Source: Ahaetulla prasina (taxonomy: Eukaryota; Chordata; Lepidosauria; Squamata; Colubridae). Taken from it: a stretch of DNA of 64,000 nt. Shown here in pieces: positions 37,001-51,970 of the stretch. Positions within the stretch are counted from its first letter, which is position 1; each line of letters begins with the position of its first letter. The notes under the pieces were generated by a model. The model had not been told where the DNA came from. It was given only the letters and a program-made list of their open reading frames with translations, and made no database searches. Location of the stretch: NCBI RefSeq assembly GCF_028640845.1, contig NC_080541.1, positions 30,336,435 to 30,400,434 of the forward strand, read 5' to 3'. Made by a program: the position numbers and the translations under genes.

Positions 37001-40000
37001 TTTATTTATTCATATTTTTATACCGCCCTATCTCCCTAGGGACTCAGGGCGGTGTACAGCCATCTAAAAACAACATAAATATACAAAGTAAAACATTAGT
37101 CTAAAAAACTTATTAAATAGGCCGAATATTTAAAATAGACATATAAATAATAAAACCCCAATTTAAAACTAAATCTAAAATTTAAACAATTAAAATTTAA
37201 AAAATCTAGTCCAATCCTGCGCAAATAAATAGATGTGTCTTAAGTTCGCGGCGGAAGGTCCGAAGGTCGGGAAGTTGACGAAGTCCTGGGGGAAGCTCGT
37301 TCCAGAGGGTGGGAGCCCCCACAGAAAAGGCCCTTCCCCTGGGCGTCGCCAGTCGGCACTGCCTAGCTGACGGCACCCTGAGGAGTCCCTCCCTGTGGGA
37401 GCGCACGGGTCGGTGGGAGGCATTCGGTGGCAGCAGACGGTCCCGTAAGTAACCCGGCCCTATGCCATGGAGCGCTTTAAAGATCATTACCAAAACCTTG
37501 AAGCGCACCCGGAAAACCACAGGCAGCCAGTGCAGTCTGCGCAGGAGAGGTGTTACATGGGAGCCACGAGGGGCTCCCTCTATCACCCGCACAGCCGCAT
37601 TCTGAACTACCTGGAGTCTCCGGGTGCTCCTCAAGGATTAAGGATAATTATTTAATTTGTACATTTTAAACATTGTTTTAAATGTTATACTAACAAGGCT
37701 TGCTTACCTAAAGATATCAGAAAAATGAATAGGTATATCCAGAGCTTTTACCAGTCTTTATAATGAATTTGTGAGAAACTTACTTATTTAGGACTTTTGC
37801 ATGCTGTCCCAAAAGAGAGAGATTTCTTACAATAAATTAACTTGAAAGCAGTTCAGATATAAATTAACAAAATTAGAAACAGTGTAAATGGGATAAGAAA
37901 CAACGAAATAGCAATTCCAGAATAAAAATACAAATTCTAAGCCTGACTGACTCAAAGTACATGAATTACTTCTTTCTTTGAAATCTTAGGCCTGAAAGTA
38001 AGCAGGAACCAGTGAAAACTGAAATGGGCCCACCGCCTTCTCCAGCCTCTACCTGCAGTGATGCGTCTTCAATAGCAAGCAGTGCATCAATGCCATATAG
38101 TAAGTTACATGGAAGGAAATAGTTCATAATTGCATTGTCATTAATTTCCAAGTTGTAGTAATTTAATCTATAATTAATGTCTAAATATTTAAAATCTTAA
38201 TAAAGTTATTTGGAAAATGCCAAATTTTTGATCCATTTATATATTTTTTATTCCTTTTAATCACTGATGATTTCATATTTTCTTCATTATGATGACTATA
38301 TTTGAATATAGTATCAAGATGCAGTTGTTCTGAATTCTGCCTGTTGCTTGTAGGTAGCACATGGCCCAATTGCTTCCGTTGCATTCTCCAGCCAGTGGGG
38401 GTCACTAATTCATCCCAGCAGTGTGAATTCCACATCAGACATATAAAACACATTATTAGGATATTGTCAGATCGATGTAACTCTGCAGGAAATTTTTGTT
38501 CTTCAGCTGTTTCTGCCACTGGTGGGAAATTTTAAATAGCGGCAGTTGAGTAACACATATACAAATGCCCTAGTTACTTGTTCTTGCAATATTAATTGCT
38601 TTGCAGATCTGTGGTGGGTTAAATATAGAGAAGACCTATTTATCTGCAATAAATGTTGCTGTCACACTGTTCAACTTAGAAGACATCGTGGAGGGGGAAA
38701 TACTTCACACATTGCAGAATGTTGTGAGGGCTTTTACACATGTATAAAGTACTTTTTTCATCTGTGGTTTCTTTATCTGTGGTTGTTAACCTGAAGTGGA
38801 ACTCCTGTAAATATTAAGATTCAGATTTATGCAGCTTGTAAACAACAAGCTAGAATTCTCAGCAGTTCTGCTTTATCATTATGTCCGAATGCAGCCAACC
38901 TTTTAAGAATAGATTCAGGGATCAATAAAATATTTAATAGATGAAAGTATTTTAATGAGAAAGTTTATTTTTATTTATACATCATATTTCTTAATCGCCC
39001 ATCTCACTTGGTTATAATATTACATTGTATATAAATAATATAAGTTGCATTGCAGCCATATACAGATTTTCTATGATCAAATTCATTTTAATCTCTCTCC
39101 CCCCCCCCCCAATTCTCTGTGCTTATCTAAGAACGGCGAAGATCTACCCCAGCTCCGAAAGAAGAAGAGAAAGTGAATGAGGAACAGTGGTCTCTTAGAG
39201 AAGTTGTATTTGTGGAAGATGTTAAAAATGTTCCTGTTGGGAAGGTTCGTATAAAACAAATTCCATTTTTGTTTACTTTTGGGTATTGGTTTTCTGCTTT
39301 TTTTAATTACATCAAAACTTGTCACAGTAAATACTTTACTCTGAAACAGAGATATATATACAAATATTTTTGAACTAGATGCTGCCTATTTTGTATGGCT
39401 TTAATCAAAACAAGATACATTACAAGCTGCTTCTGTTACAGGATATTATCTCAAATAGATGAATATTTTCCCTCTCTAGTTACTCCGCTAAACTAGAGCT
39501 GTTGGTTAGTGTTAAATAGATATTCTCATATGCAGACTGAGATTATAAGTGATTTAGCTTTCACAAACCATTTAATTAGAATATATCACTTCAAAATAGC
39601 TGATGTATTTTGAGCATATAATTTTTGAACATGACAGTTTTAGTTAGGTAACTGCAGTTTTAATGTGTTGGGAGCGGGGAATACTTTTTGGTTTTGCACT
39701 TCTTTAAAGGCAGCATAAAAATAAAATACATTTAAACTATAGCTTCTAGGCAATTGTCAACTTTCAAGGCTCTTTAGTATTCTGTAAATGATATATTGGA
39801 TAACATGCTATGTTACAAATTAAGAAAGATTCTTTGTGTAAAGTAAGATACTAGATTTTTTTATTCTGTTCTGATAAAATATTAAAATGGTGGCCCAGAG
39901 CAATCCTGGGAGCATAGAAGCTTTTAGTGAGGCTGGAAGATTTGTTTAAATTGAACATAGGCTTCTTCCGCAAAAATAGATTATGATACCACTGTGCTGT

Positions 40001-43000
40001 GTTGCTATCTTGAGTGCATGTTCTTTAGCAAAACAAAATTATCTATTATAATACTGTGGTATGCATATAGTGGAAGAACTGTATCTGGGACCATCCACTT
40101 TAAAAATAAGGTAGGCAGCATCTCTGACGCTAAAGGTATTTCTTAAAACTTCAATATCTTTAGTATATTTTAAAACTTTAAGTTTTCAACTTCATTATGT
40201 CTTTCATTTTATTCTATTTACGTACTTTTGTTCTAGGTATTAAAAGTGGATGGTGCTTATGTTGCTGTAAAATTTCCAGGAACATCTACTACTGCAAATT
40301 GTGCAAGCAGCACTGGTTTAGATCCTGATCCCTCATCGCTTCTTCAAGATTGCCGATTGCTCCGAATAGATGAACTACAAGTATGTGTAGTAATGGGAAA
40401 ACATAACAGTTTAAATGATTAGCAGAAGGGGTAAAATGCACTTACCTTCACTAGTGGATCGTAAATGTGAGCATGTGTTCCTCTTCTGTGCATGCTGACG
40501 TCCGGGCAGATGGGCAGAGCATCCCGCTGCTGACCCTACTGGATTGCGTGAGCCGGCTAGATCCGGCTAGATTTCACTGCTGGTTCGCAGTTTGTTCTAA
40601 GGGCTACAAGTTACCATTTGCTAATCATCTTTAAAAAGATGTTGACTATAGAAGATGCAGCAATGAGCAGATAATAGAAGGAACTGGAGAACTGATAATG
40701 TGAAACCTTATATTTCATGAACCTTGATTATTTTTTTTAAAAAATCAGCAGGTATGATGTAAGATGCAGTGGTTAGAATGCAGTACTGCAGGGTACTGCT
40801 GCTGGCTGCTGGCTGCTTGCAATTTGGCAGATTGAATCTCACCAGGCTCAAGGTTGATTCAGCCTTCCATTCTTCTGAGGTTGGAAAAATGAGGACCCAG
40901 ATTGTTGGGGTCAATATGCTGACTCTGTAAACAGCTTAGAGAGGGCTGTAAAGCACTGTGAAGTGGTATATAAATCTAAGTGCTATTGCTAAACGAGATT
41001 TTAGAATTACTCAAATTCTATCTTTTAAACAAAAACCCGGGACCATTTATAAAATTGCAGTAAATTCAGAATAAGCAAAAAAGTATAACTTGCTTTTAGT
41101 TAATATATATAGGCTACAATGATGGATAATTTGTTAGATTACATTAAAAAGAATATATCTAATGATGAATGATAAATTAATATTTTTAGCCAGAACAACT
41201 TCAAACTATTCCAATTATGTTGAGTAAATGTCAGGGAATGAAGGGAAGGAATTGATTTCTAGCATCATAATGCCCTATTTGTCACCATGCAAGAAAAAAT
41301 AGCTTGGCTGAGACTCCAGAAGAATTTTATTACATTCTTAATGAGAAAAATTATTAGATATTTTCTCTAATATTAGAAATATCTCTCCTCAAGAAGCCTT
41401 CCCTGGACCCAGCTGTTTTAGGTAATTATCGTCCGGTCTCCAACCTTTGCTTCGCGGCGAAGGTTGTAGAGAGTGTGGTGGCATGTCAGCTACCCCAGTA
41501 CCTGGAGGAAACCGTCTATCTAGACCCGTTCCAGTCTGGTTTTCGGCCCAGTTACAGCACTGAGATGGCTTTGGTCGCGTTGGTGGATGATCTCTGGAGG
41601 GCCAGGGATAGGGGTTATTCCTCTGCCTTGGTCCTATTAGACCTCTCAGCGGCTTTTGATACCATCGACCATGGTATCCTGCTGCACCGGTTGGAGGGAT
41701 TGGGAGTGGGAGGCACCGTTCATCGGTGGTTCTCCTCCTATCTCGCCGATCGGTCGCAGACGGTGTTGACGGGGGGGGGCAGAGGTCGGCCCCGAGACGC
41801 CTTACTTGTGGGGTGCGTCAGGGGTCGATTCTCTCGCCCCTTTTGTTCAACATCTATATGAAGCCGCTGGGTGAGATCATCAGTGGTTTCGGTGTGAGGT
41901 ACCAGCTGTACGCTGACGACACTCAGCTGTACTTTTCCACACCGGACCACCCCAACGAAGCCATCGAGGTGTTGTCCCGGTGTCTGGAAGCCGTACGGGT
42001 CTGGATGGGGAGAAACAGGCTCAAGCTCAATCCCTCCAAGACAGAGTGGCTGTGGATGCCGGCATCCCGGTACAGTCAGCTGCAGCCGCGGCTGACTGTT
42101 GGGGGCGAGTCATTGGCCCCAATGGAGAGGGTGCACAACTTGGGCGTCCTCCTGGATGGACGGCTGTCTTTCGAAGACCATTTGACGGCCGTCTCCAGGA
42201 GAGCTTTTCACCAGGTTCGCCTGGTTCGCCAGTTGCGCCCCTTTCTAGACTGGGATGCACGGTCACTCATGCTCTCGTGTCATCTTGTCTGGATTACTGC
42301 AATGCTCTCTACATGGGGCTCCCCTTGAGGAGCACCCGGAGGCTCCAGGTAGTTCAGAATGCGGCTGCGCGGGTGATAGAGGGAGCCCCTCGTAGCTCCC
42401 ACGTAACACCTCTCCTACGCAGACTGCACTGGCTGCCTGTGGCCTTCCGGGTGCGCTTCAAGGTTTTGGTAATGATCTTCAAAGCGCTCCATGGCATAGG
42501 GCCGGGCTACTTACGGGACCGTCTGCTGCCACCGAATGCCTCTCACCGACCCGTGCTCTCTCACAGAGAGGGACTCCTCAGGGTGCCGTCGGCCAGGCAG
42601 TGCCGACTGGCGACACCCAGGGGAAGGGCCTTTTCTGTGGCGGCCCCCACCCTCTGGAACGAGCTTCCCCCAGGTCTTCGCCAACTTTCTGACCTTCGAA
42701 CCTTCCGCCGCGCGCTTAAGACACATCTATTTATCTGCGCAGGACTGGACTAGAAATTTAAATTTTTAAATGTTTAAATTTTAAATCTGGTTTTAAATGG
42801 GTTTTATTATTTATATCTCTATTTTAAATATTCGGCCTATGTAATAAGTTTTTTAAATTATTGTTTTACCCTGTATATATATATGTTTTTTTATATGGCT
42901 GTAAACCGCCCTGAGTCCCTAGGGAGATAGGGCGGTATAAAAGTGTGAACAATAAATAAATAAACTGAATTAGAGTATTTATTTGTTACAGGTGGTAAAA

Positions 43001-46000
43001 ACTGGTGGGACGCCAAAAGTTCCAGATTGTTTTCAGAGAACTCCTAAAAAACTATGTATTCCAGAAAAAACAGAAATTCTGGCAGTTAATGTAGATTCGA
43101 AAGGTGGGTGTAAACTTTCTTCTTCCTCATTTTCTTGGCTTATCTGTACAGTAGTTTAATAATAGACATCCTGTGACCCTTTGCATCATCCTTTCAGAGA
43201 CATTTCCTTATCCTCAATGCCATAAAAAAAAAAGAATTTCTAATAAAGTTATGATGCATTCAGAGATGTATATTGCCTTGCAAAAAGCCCATGCTGAACT
43301 GTAATAGCACAGTCATACATCAACAGAGGAAATGCTTTATGATATTTTATATTATGCCAGAAACTGTTTTATAATCATTTTTATAAAACGTTTTATGAAT
43401 TTTGCCAAGTTTCAGTTCCATAGGAGTTACATAGTTCTGGATTTTGAATTCATTCTGTAAATTAGGTCATTTGAGGTACTGTGGTTCAAAAATTGTTGCC
43501 TATGATGTGTCACCCAGTTAAAGGTTACAGGAACAAGACTTTTAGTAGTATATAGATACGTTAAACTACCTTTTTTTTCATTTTTTAGGAGTCCATGCTG
43601 TCCTCAAGACTGGAAATTGGGTTAGATATTGCATTTTTGATCTAGCAACTGGAAAAGCAGAACAGGAAAACAATTTTCCCACTAGTAGCCTTGCTTTCCT
43701 TGGGCAGAATGAGAGAAGTGTTGCTATTTTCACTGCTGGACAGGTTTGTTTTTATTCTAAATATTTAGAAAATGGCTTTATTGCAAACTTGAATTATTTT
43801 GAACTACGTCTTTATAGGAAAGCTGTCAATATTTTCTATCCATATATAGGGTGCATAATTTTTCTCTATATTTGGAATGCAATGAATGGGGAAAAAAAGA
43901 AGATTACAAATATTTAATACTATTGAGAGGGTTTGTCTAAGCCTGTGGCACAGTTTAGTGGTTGAGGGGAAGAAAATGTTGGGAAAGTTTCCTCCTTTTC
44001 TATGACATTTGGAACAATTTTATTGGTGAATATACAATCCCTATACAAAATAGGAATGATCAATTCCCATCATCCCTAAAATTTGTGATATTGTGAATTC
44101 TATGTTACTAGATGAAATAGTAAAATGTGTGCATATAAACTTTTTTACAAGTAGGATTATTCACTTACTTAAGTTGGAACGACATATTTCAAACTCAAAG
44201 TATTGCAAGCTCAAAACATTTTTCATTTGAAACATTTTGTATATTTATAACAATTGCCTTTAGTTTGTAAATTGTTTTGAAGACAAAGAGGTTGTGTCTA
44301 AGATGCGTTGAGCTGGGTTTACTTCAGGAGATGATGCACTGCTGGAGGCCACATTTGTCCTGTTGTTAAAGTAGGCAAGAAGGCAAAAATGTTCAAGAAG
44401 AATAGCTGGTAGATAAGTAATGTAAATTTATTTGTAAAGTATTAACTTGAAACAGTGAGGAAAAATAACTAGAATTTTGTATTTCATGATGTTTTGCTTC
44501 TTACATAGGAATCACCAATTATTCTTAGAGATGGAAATGGCACTATATATCCAATGGCAAAAGATTGTATGGGTGGAATAAGAGATCCTGATTGGCTTGA
44601 TCTCCCTCCTATTAGCAGTCTGGGAATGGGAGTACATTCCTTAACAAATATCCCTGCTAATTCAACCATTAAAAAGAAAGCTGCTATCATCATAATGGCT
44701 GTTGAGGTAATTAAATATATTGAACGTGCTATATCCTAAATAAATAAATCAAGCAAAGTTAGACGCACATTGTATCTTTTATTTACTCTCTTGGTTTGCA
44801 TTCAGTCTTTCGTAGATATTCCTAAATAGTGATTTTAATCTGAGAGTTCTAGGCTTTATATAGATTTCTGCTGTACTACAAATACTTTGATTAAACCAAA
44901 GATCTTTTTCAAAGTTATATAGTTGATTTCTGAAGAGTTGTGCAATTTAAGTGACCATTACCGTATCAAGTTAAAGCTAGAATCTTTAAAAATATAGTCT
45001 GGTAATTGCAGATTGTTCTGCTTTGGTGTTAAAATATACTGAAAATGAAAACCGACATTTTAGCTCTTTTCGTGTCACCAAGCATTTGGCTACAGTCAAG
45101 AGATTTTAAATGTACATTATATTGCTTACCATTTCAGGCAGGTAGATTTCAAAGGCCCAACATTTACTAGCTTTCACATTACTTTATAGATCATGCACTT
45201 TTGACTGAAATCATTAATGGTAAACTTAATTAATGTATAAAATGAAACATTAATCTTTGAATATCACATTTTTATTGATTGTATTTTTGGCTCACCCCTT
45301 TTCACGGAATTCAGAGCAGCAAAATAGTTTTAAAAAACAAACTGTATACAGTAGCATATACTGGATAATGGTGCCTATTTTATTTTCTGGGTGCAGAAGC
45401 AAACTTTAATGCAACATATTCTGCGATGTGACTATGAGTCCTGCAGACAGTATCTTATGAATCTCGAACAAGCGGTTGTCATGGATCAGAATCCACAAAT
45501 GCTGCAGACATTCCTTGGCCATCGATGTGACGGAAATAGAAATATTCTGCATGCTTGTGTGTCTGTGTGCTTTCCAACTAGTAATAAAGAAACTAAAGAG
45601 GAAGAAGGTAAGCTTAACAATCTGACGCAAATTCTTCTGCACATTGTTTGAAAGAAGGATCCACCGTTATTCAGAAATCAATTTTGAAATGACTTTGTAC
45701 ATATATAGACAAATATGTACATGTCACTTTGAGAGACTTTGAGATTCAAATGTTATACCCATGGCCAACATAGCTACCTGGGGAGGTAAAAGTGAACACA
45801 GTGACATTAAGCACTTTAAAGCCAAAAATATGTTTCAGAGCAGCATGGACATGCATGCCACAATTGTTGGTATCTATTTAAGCTGCATTTTTCCCCCTGG
45901 ACCAACAGAGTCCTTTCGAGAAGGCATGGGAATGCTACCAGCTTAACACAAGCATGTAATTTCCTGGAAATACGTAGGATAAATCTTTATACCCATTTGA

Positions 46001-49000
46001 ACTGGGTGGATCTCCAGATTTTCCTGGCGCTTGACAGCTGTAGAATAAAGGGGTTAGAAAGCTAATTTTGGTCCCCATTCTCTAAACCATTCATAGGCAA
46101 CTTACGAGTTGCTTGTGACCTCTAACTGCATCACCAAAATTTAGTAGCGAAACTTCTGATTTCAAATGATGGGGTGGATTGTTTTTTGTTTTTTTTAAAA
46201 AATGGCTGCCTTACGTTGCTGGGAAATTATTTGCACTTTCATTCCTTAAATTTTCATGCAAAAACAGAATCAAATATATTTGTTTCCATACGTTCTGGTA
46301 ACATTACTTGGAGGCATAATAATAATGATGATGATGATGATGATGATGATGATGTCAGCTGCTTGCTGCAAACATTGCCCAGTGCTGCTTTAAATGCCTT
46401 GTAAGCTACTTTTGAACCTGTGAACATTGTATCCTCTGAATGCATTATTACATTGCTAAGAGATTGACATCCACATTTACTGAATCTTATAGTAAAGAGC
46501 TTAAGTTGCCTTGCTGACCATTAGTTGACCATAAGTTATTTAACATGCAAATACCTTCTGTGATTTAAATTACCCATACCTTCTGATCCCTTGAAACTTC
46601 ATTAAGTAAACTTTTATTCTTCTCATTATTTTGCATTTGAGTAAATATTTGATATTAATATGCTATTGATTTCAAATTAGGACCCTTACGTATAAATGAC
46701 AAATGCATGTGAAAGAGAAATGTTTTAGCCATGATAGCAACCGTTTTGTCAAGGTTCTTATTTATGCTTCAGAAGCAGAGCGCTCAGAAAGGAATACGTT
46801 TGCTGAAAGATTATCTGCCGTTGAAGCTATTGCAAATGCTATTTCAGTGGTGTCAAGTAACGGACCAGGAAATCGTGCAGGTTCCTCCAGCAGTAGAAGG
46901 TAGGTTAGTGGTGATGATGATGATGTTATCCATTCAGTTGAGTCTGACTTTTGGTGGGCCTGGTTACTCCGTATCTTCCACTGCTTCTTTGATTTTTCCT
47001 ATGTTCTGGCTGGTATCAGCTTTGATGCCGTCTAGCCACCATGTTTTTTGATGGCCCAGTTTTCTTTTACTGCTGATTCTGCCAAACATAATTGCTTTCT
47101 CCACTGAATAAGCTTCTTGGATGGGAAGTGAAATGTTTTCAAACAAGAAAGAAAGTCCAGTTGCCTTTTAGAAAAAACACATTTGGGACTTTTGAATTGT
47201 GATGCTAGAGAAAATTGTTGTTTTTAATAATTAATACTATTATCGAGTAATGTAATGTGGATCACAAGAAAACCACATCATTTCAGATTACGTGAAATCA
47301 AGTTTGAATGCTTAGCGGAAGCCATAATGAAAATAACACATATATTTTGGACATGTAATATGAAGGTAGGATTCACTGGAGAGAGCTGACACTTAGAAAT
47401 ATCAAAAGTAGTTGGAAGGAGAAACTAATGAAAGGCAAGATGGCTGGATACTTTTACTTGATGATAGAATTATAAACTTACAAGACTTTACCAGCTTAGC
47501 AGGCAATTTTGGTAAACTTATATATATTTTTCTAAAAATGTATCATTATTTATGGCTTCCTTTTTATTATTAGTTTGCGACTGAGAGAAATGATGAGACG
47601 ATCTTTGAGAGCAGCGGGTTTGGGCAGACATGAAGCTGGAGCTTCATCAAGTGATCATCAGGATCCTGTTTCTCCTCCCATAGCCCCTCCAAGCTGGGTT
47701 CCTGATCCTCCAGCGATGGATCCCGGTAAGATCCTGAGATGTTCCTCTGCATAATTGCAGATTCCAAACAAATATTAACGGTATGCCAGAGGAACCCTGT
47801 AGCAAGAGTCATGTAAATGAAAGACATATATACTTAGCATTAAATACCTATAATAGGTATGTAAAATAACCTATTTGACTGCATGCAGTATTTAATGAAC
47901 TGAAATCACCACATGCATGTTTGTACCGCATGCCTCCCACCGACCCGTACGGTCTCACAGAGAGGGACTTCTCAGGGTACCGTCCGCCAAGCAATGTCGG
48001 CTGGCGGCCCCCAGGGGAAGGTCCTTCTCTGTGGGGGCTCCCACACTCTGGAACGAGCTTCCCCCGGGTTTACGCCAAATACCTGACCTTCGGACCTTCC
48101 GTCGCGAATAAGACACATCTTTTCATTCGCGTGAGGCTGGCTTAAATTTTATTGATTTTAAATTTTCTATTAATAATTTTAAATGGGGTTTTAGTTTATT
48201 ATATATTTTAAACTTTTTAGGCCAATTATAAAATAAGTTTTTTAATCTGCATTTTAAATTGTACATTGTATTTCCTGTTTTTTACTTTTGCCTGTACACC
48301 GCCCTGAGTCCTTCGGGAGAAGGGCGGTATAAAAATCAAATAAATAATAATAATAATAAATAATGTAGCAATTGTTGCTCATTTTAGGCTTGCTATTTGC
48401 TAGTTACTTTTAGACTTATTGAAGAACCTTTGGCTAGAAGAAAACTTAAGTAGTGGTATTTTTTTAGTTAATATGGGAGGGGGTCATGTTGGGATGTGTT
48501 TTATTTATTGATGTACATCTTACTATTCTGTTTGCTAAAGATGGTGACATTGATTTTATCCTGGCTCCTGCTGTGGGATCTCTTACCACAGCAACAACTG
48601 GCACTGGCCAAGGACCAAGCACTTCTACCATACCAGGTGAGAGAACATTATTTGATATGCTTAAATATATATCTTTGCAAACAGATTACACATACACTCT
48701 ACCAATATACTAGCTACTACTGTTTGCAAGTATTTCTGTAACTCTTACAAGTACATTCCATAATAATTTGCATGCATTAAAATATTTCAGTTAAAATGTT
48801 GCTTCAGAATATAAAATGTCAGTGCTTCTTATTATTTCCGCTAATATTGATAATTTTGTCATATCACATTTCAAATATAGTTGCAATATTTATTTATTTA
48901 TTATTTATTTATTATTTAAATTTTTATACCGCCCTTCTCCCGAAGGACTCAGGGCGGTTCACAGCCAATTAAAATACACAATGATACAATAAATACAATT

Positions 49001-51910
49001 AAAATACAGTTAAAAAACTTATTGAATTGGCCAAGATTAAAATTTAGAATAAAAACCCATTAAAAAACCCATAAATTTAAAACTAACCCAGTCCAGCGCA
49101 GATGAATAAGTGAGTTTTAAGCTCGCGACGAAAGGTTCGGAGGTCCGGAAGTTGACGGAGTCCTGGGGAGTTCGTTCCAGAGGCGGGAGCCCCACGGAGA
49201 AGGCCCTTCCCCTGGGCGCCGCCAGACGACACTGTCGCGCCGACGGCACCCTGAGGAGTCCCTCTCTGTGAGAGCGCACGGGTCGGTGAGAGGTATCCGG
49301 TAGCAGCAGGCGGTCCCGTAAATAGCCCGGCCCTATGCCATGGAGCGCTTTGAAGACGTTCACCAACACCTTGAAGCGCACCCGGAAGGCCACAGGTAGC
49401 CAGTGCAGCCTGCGCAGGATAGGTGTCACACGGGAGCCACGAGGGCTCCTCTATCACCAGCGCAGCTGCATTCTGGACTAACTGAAGCCTCGGATGCCCC
49501 TCAAGGGGAGCCCCATGTAGAGAGCATTGCAGTAATCCAGACGAGACGTCACAAGGGCGTGGTGACTGTGCACAAAGCATCCCGGTCTAGAAAGGCGCAA
49601 CTGGCGCACCAGGCGAACCTGGTGGAAAGCTCTCCTGGAGACGGCCGTCAGGTGGTCCTCAAAGACAGCCGACATCCAGGAGAACGCCCAGTTGCGCACC
49701 CTCTCCATCGGGGCCAATGACTCGCTCCCAACAGTCAGCCGTGGACTCAGCTGACTGTACCGGGATGCCGGCATCCACAGCCACTCCGTCTTGGAGGATT
49801 GAGCTTGAGCCTGTTTCTCCCCATCCAGACCCGTCGGCTTCCAAGCACCGGGACAGCACTTGATAGCTTCATTGGGGTGGCCGGTGTGGAAAAGTACAGC
49901 TGGGTGTCATCAGCGTACAGCTGGTACCTCACACGAAGCCACTGATGATCTCACCCAGCGGCTTCATATAGATGTTGAACAGAAGGCGAGAGAATCGGCC
50001 CTGCGGCACCCACAAGTGAGGCGCGCGGTGACCTCTGCCCGCCAACACCGTCTGCGACCGGTCGGAGAGATAGGAGGAGAACCACCGATAAACGGTGCCT
50101 CCCACTCCCAATCCCTCCAACCGGCGCAGCAGGATACCATGGTCGATGGTATCGAAAGCCGCTGAGAGGTCTAATAGGACCAGGGCAGAGGAACAACCCC
50201 TATCCCTGGCCCTCCAGAGATCATCCACCAACGCGACCAAAGCCGTCTCAGTGCTGTAACCGGGCCGGAAGCCAGACTGGAACGGGTCTAGATAGACAGT
50301 TTCCTCCAGGTGCAGGGGAAACTGATATGCCACCATATCAGTCATAATTGTCACAACAACAAAGCAGCTTTTAACTTTTGTTTTTCATCTATATTTTCTC
50401 ATTTGTAGGTCCTTCTACGGAACCTTCTGTAGTGGAATCGAAAGACAGGAAGGCCAATGCACATTTCATACTGAAATTGTTGTGTGACAGTGTTGTTTTA
50501 CAGCCATATCTCCGGGAACTTCTGTCAGCCAAGTAAGGGTCCTCTTGATAAATTTCATGCATTGGCTTCATACCCTTGAGAAGCGGGTAGAATAACTTAC
50601 CTCTTCAAGAAAGTCAGTATTTGGCTTTATTCCTGCTTTTTCAATCAAGCAGCTAGGTTGAAATTATCTGTCCTCATATTCCCCTATGTATTTTTGAAAA
50701 TCAGGATTCAGGTAAAATGCATGCTGTTTTTTTAAATGTCTTTACAGTGATTATTTTTAAAAAAAAACTTTCCTGAAGATATTTTAATTGGAAAGTGATA
50801 TGGATATATTTTTACTTATAGGGATGCAAGGGGCATGACACCATTTATGTCTGCAGTCAGTGGCAGAGCATATCCTGCTGCAATTACTATTTTAGAAACT
50901 GCACAGAAAGTTGCCAAAGGTATGGATATTTTTTTTAAAAAATTGCTAATGATTTAGGATTTTTTTTCTTTGGGAGTTTGACACATTTTATAATATAGAA
51001 TGAATAGAAAATTGCAGTTTCCTTGCTACTTGTCCATATTACTTGGATTATTCCCTTCTCTGTAGTTGGATTAATTCAGCTGAAGGAATTTTCTTAGAAA
51101 ATTTATTTCTTTACCTTTTATGTAGTGGATTATATTTTAATTGAGACCCAGGTTGTGGAGTGGTTAAGGCATCAGGCTAGAAACTGGGAGACTGTGAGTT
51201 CTAGCCCTGCCTTGGGCATGAAGTCAGGTAGGTGTCCTTGGGTCAGTCAGTCTCTCTCAGCCCTAAGAAGGAGGCAATGGCAAACCACTTCTGAAAAACT
51301 TGCCAAGAAAACTTCAAGGATTCGTCCAGAGAACCTCTGAGAATCAGACATGATTGAATGAAAAAAAAAACTATTTTCATTACTTAGTGCTATTTTATCT
51401 TGTTGACTTAAAACAGTTTCAGTTTATTAGAGGAGTGTATAGCAGTTATTCTCAATAAAGCCAAATAGTCACAGGACAACCTACTTCTAGGAAGAATTTA
51501 GTGTAAGTATCGCATAATATGTCACTGAAGTAAAGCAGTGTTTCCTTTTCACTATTGTGGAGCTTCTGAGCATTAAGGTTTTTTAAACCTCGAGTTCTGA
51601 TGTTTAATTTGGAACCTTCCCTCTTTCTATTCCTTCTTTTTAAAGCAGAGGCAATGTCAAGTGAAAAAGAAGAAGATGTCTTTATGGGAATGGTTTGTCC
51701 AACTGGCACAAATCCAGATGACTCTCCTTTGTATGTTTTGTGTTGCAACGATACTTGTAGTTTCACATGGACTGGTGCAGAACATATAAATCAGGTAAAT
51801 CTAGGGAGTCTTGGTTGGCATTTTTGTCATTTTGTTTCTTTATTTTCCCAAGTTTACAGTTTATTTTTAAAAATGCACATTTGTTTTATCCTCCCTCCCT
51901 CCCTCCCTCC

Positions 51911-51970
<60 letters not shown>

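Noticed and set aside
46174..46404. Asp-rich small protein
   Set aside because: The Asp run comes from the ATG/GAT microsatellite in intron 20.
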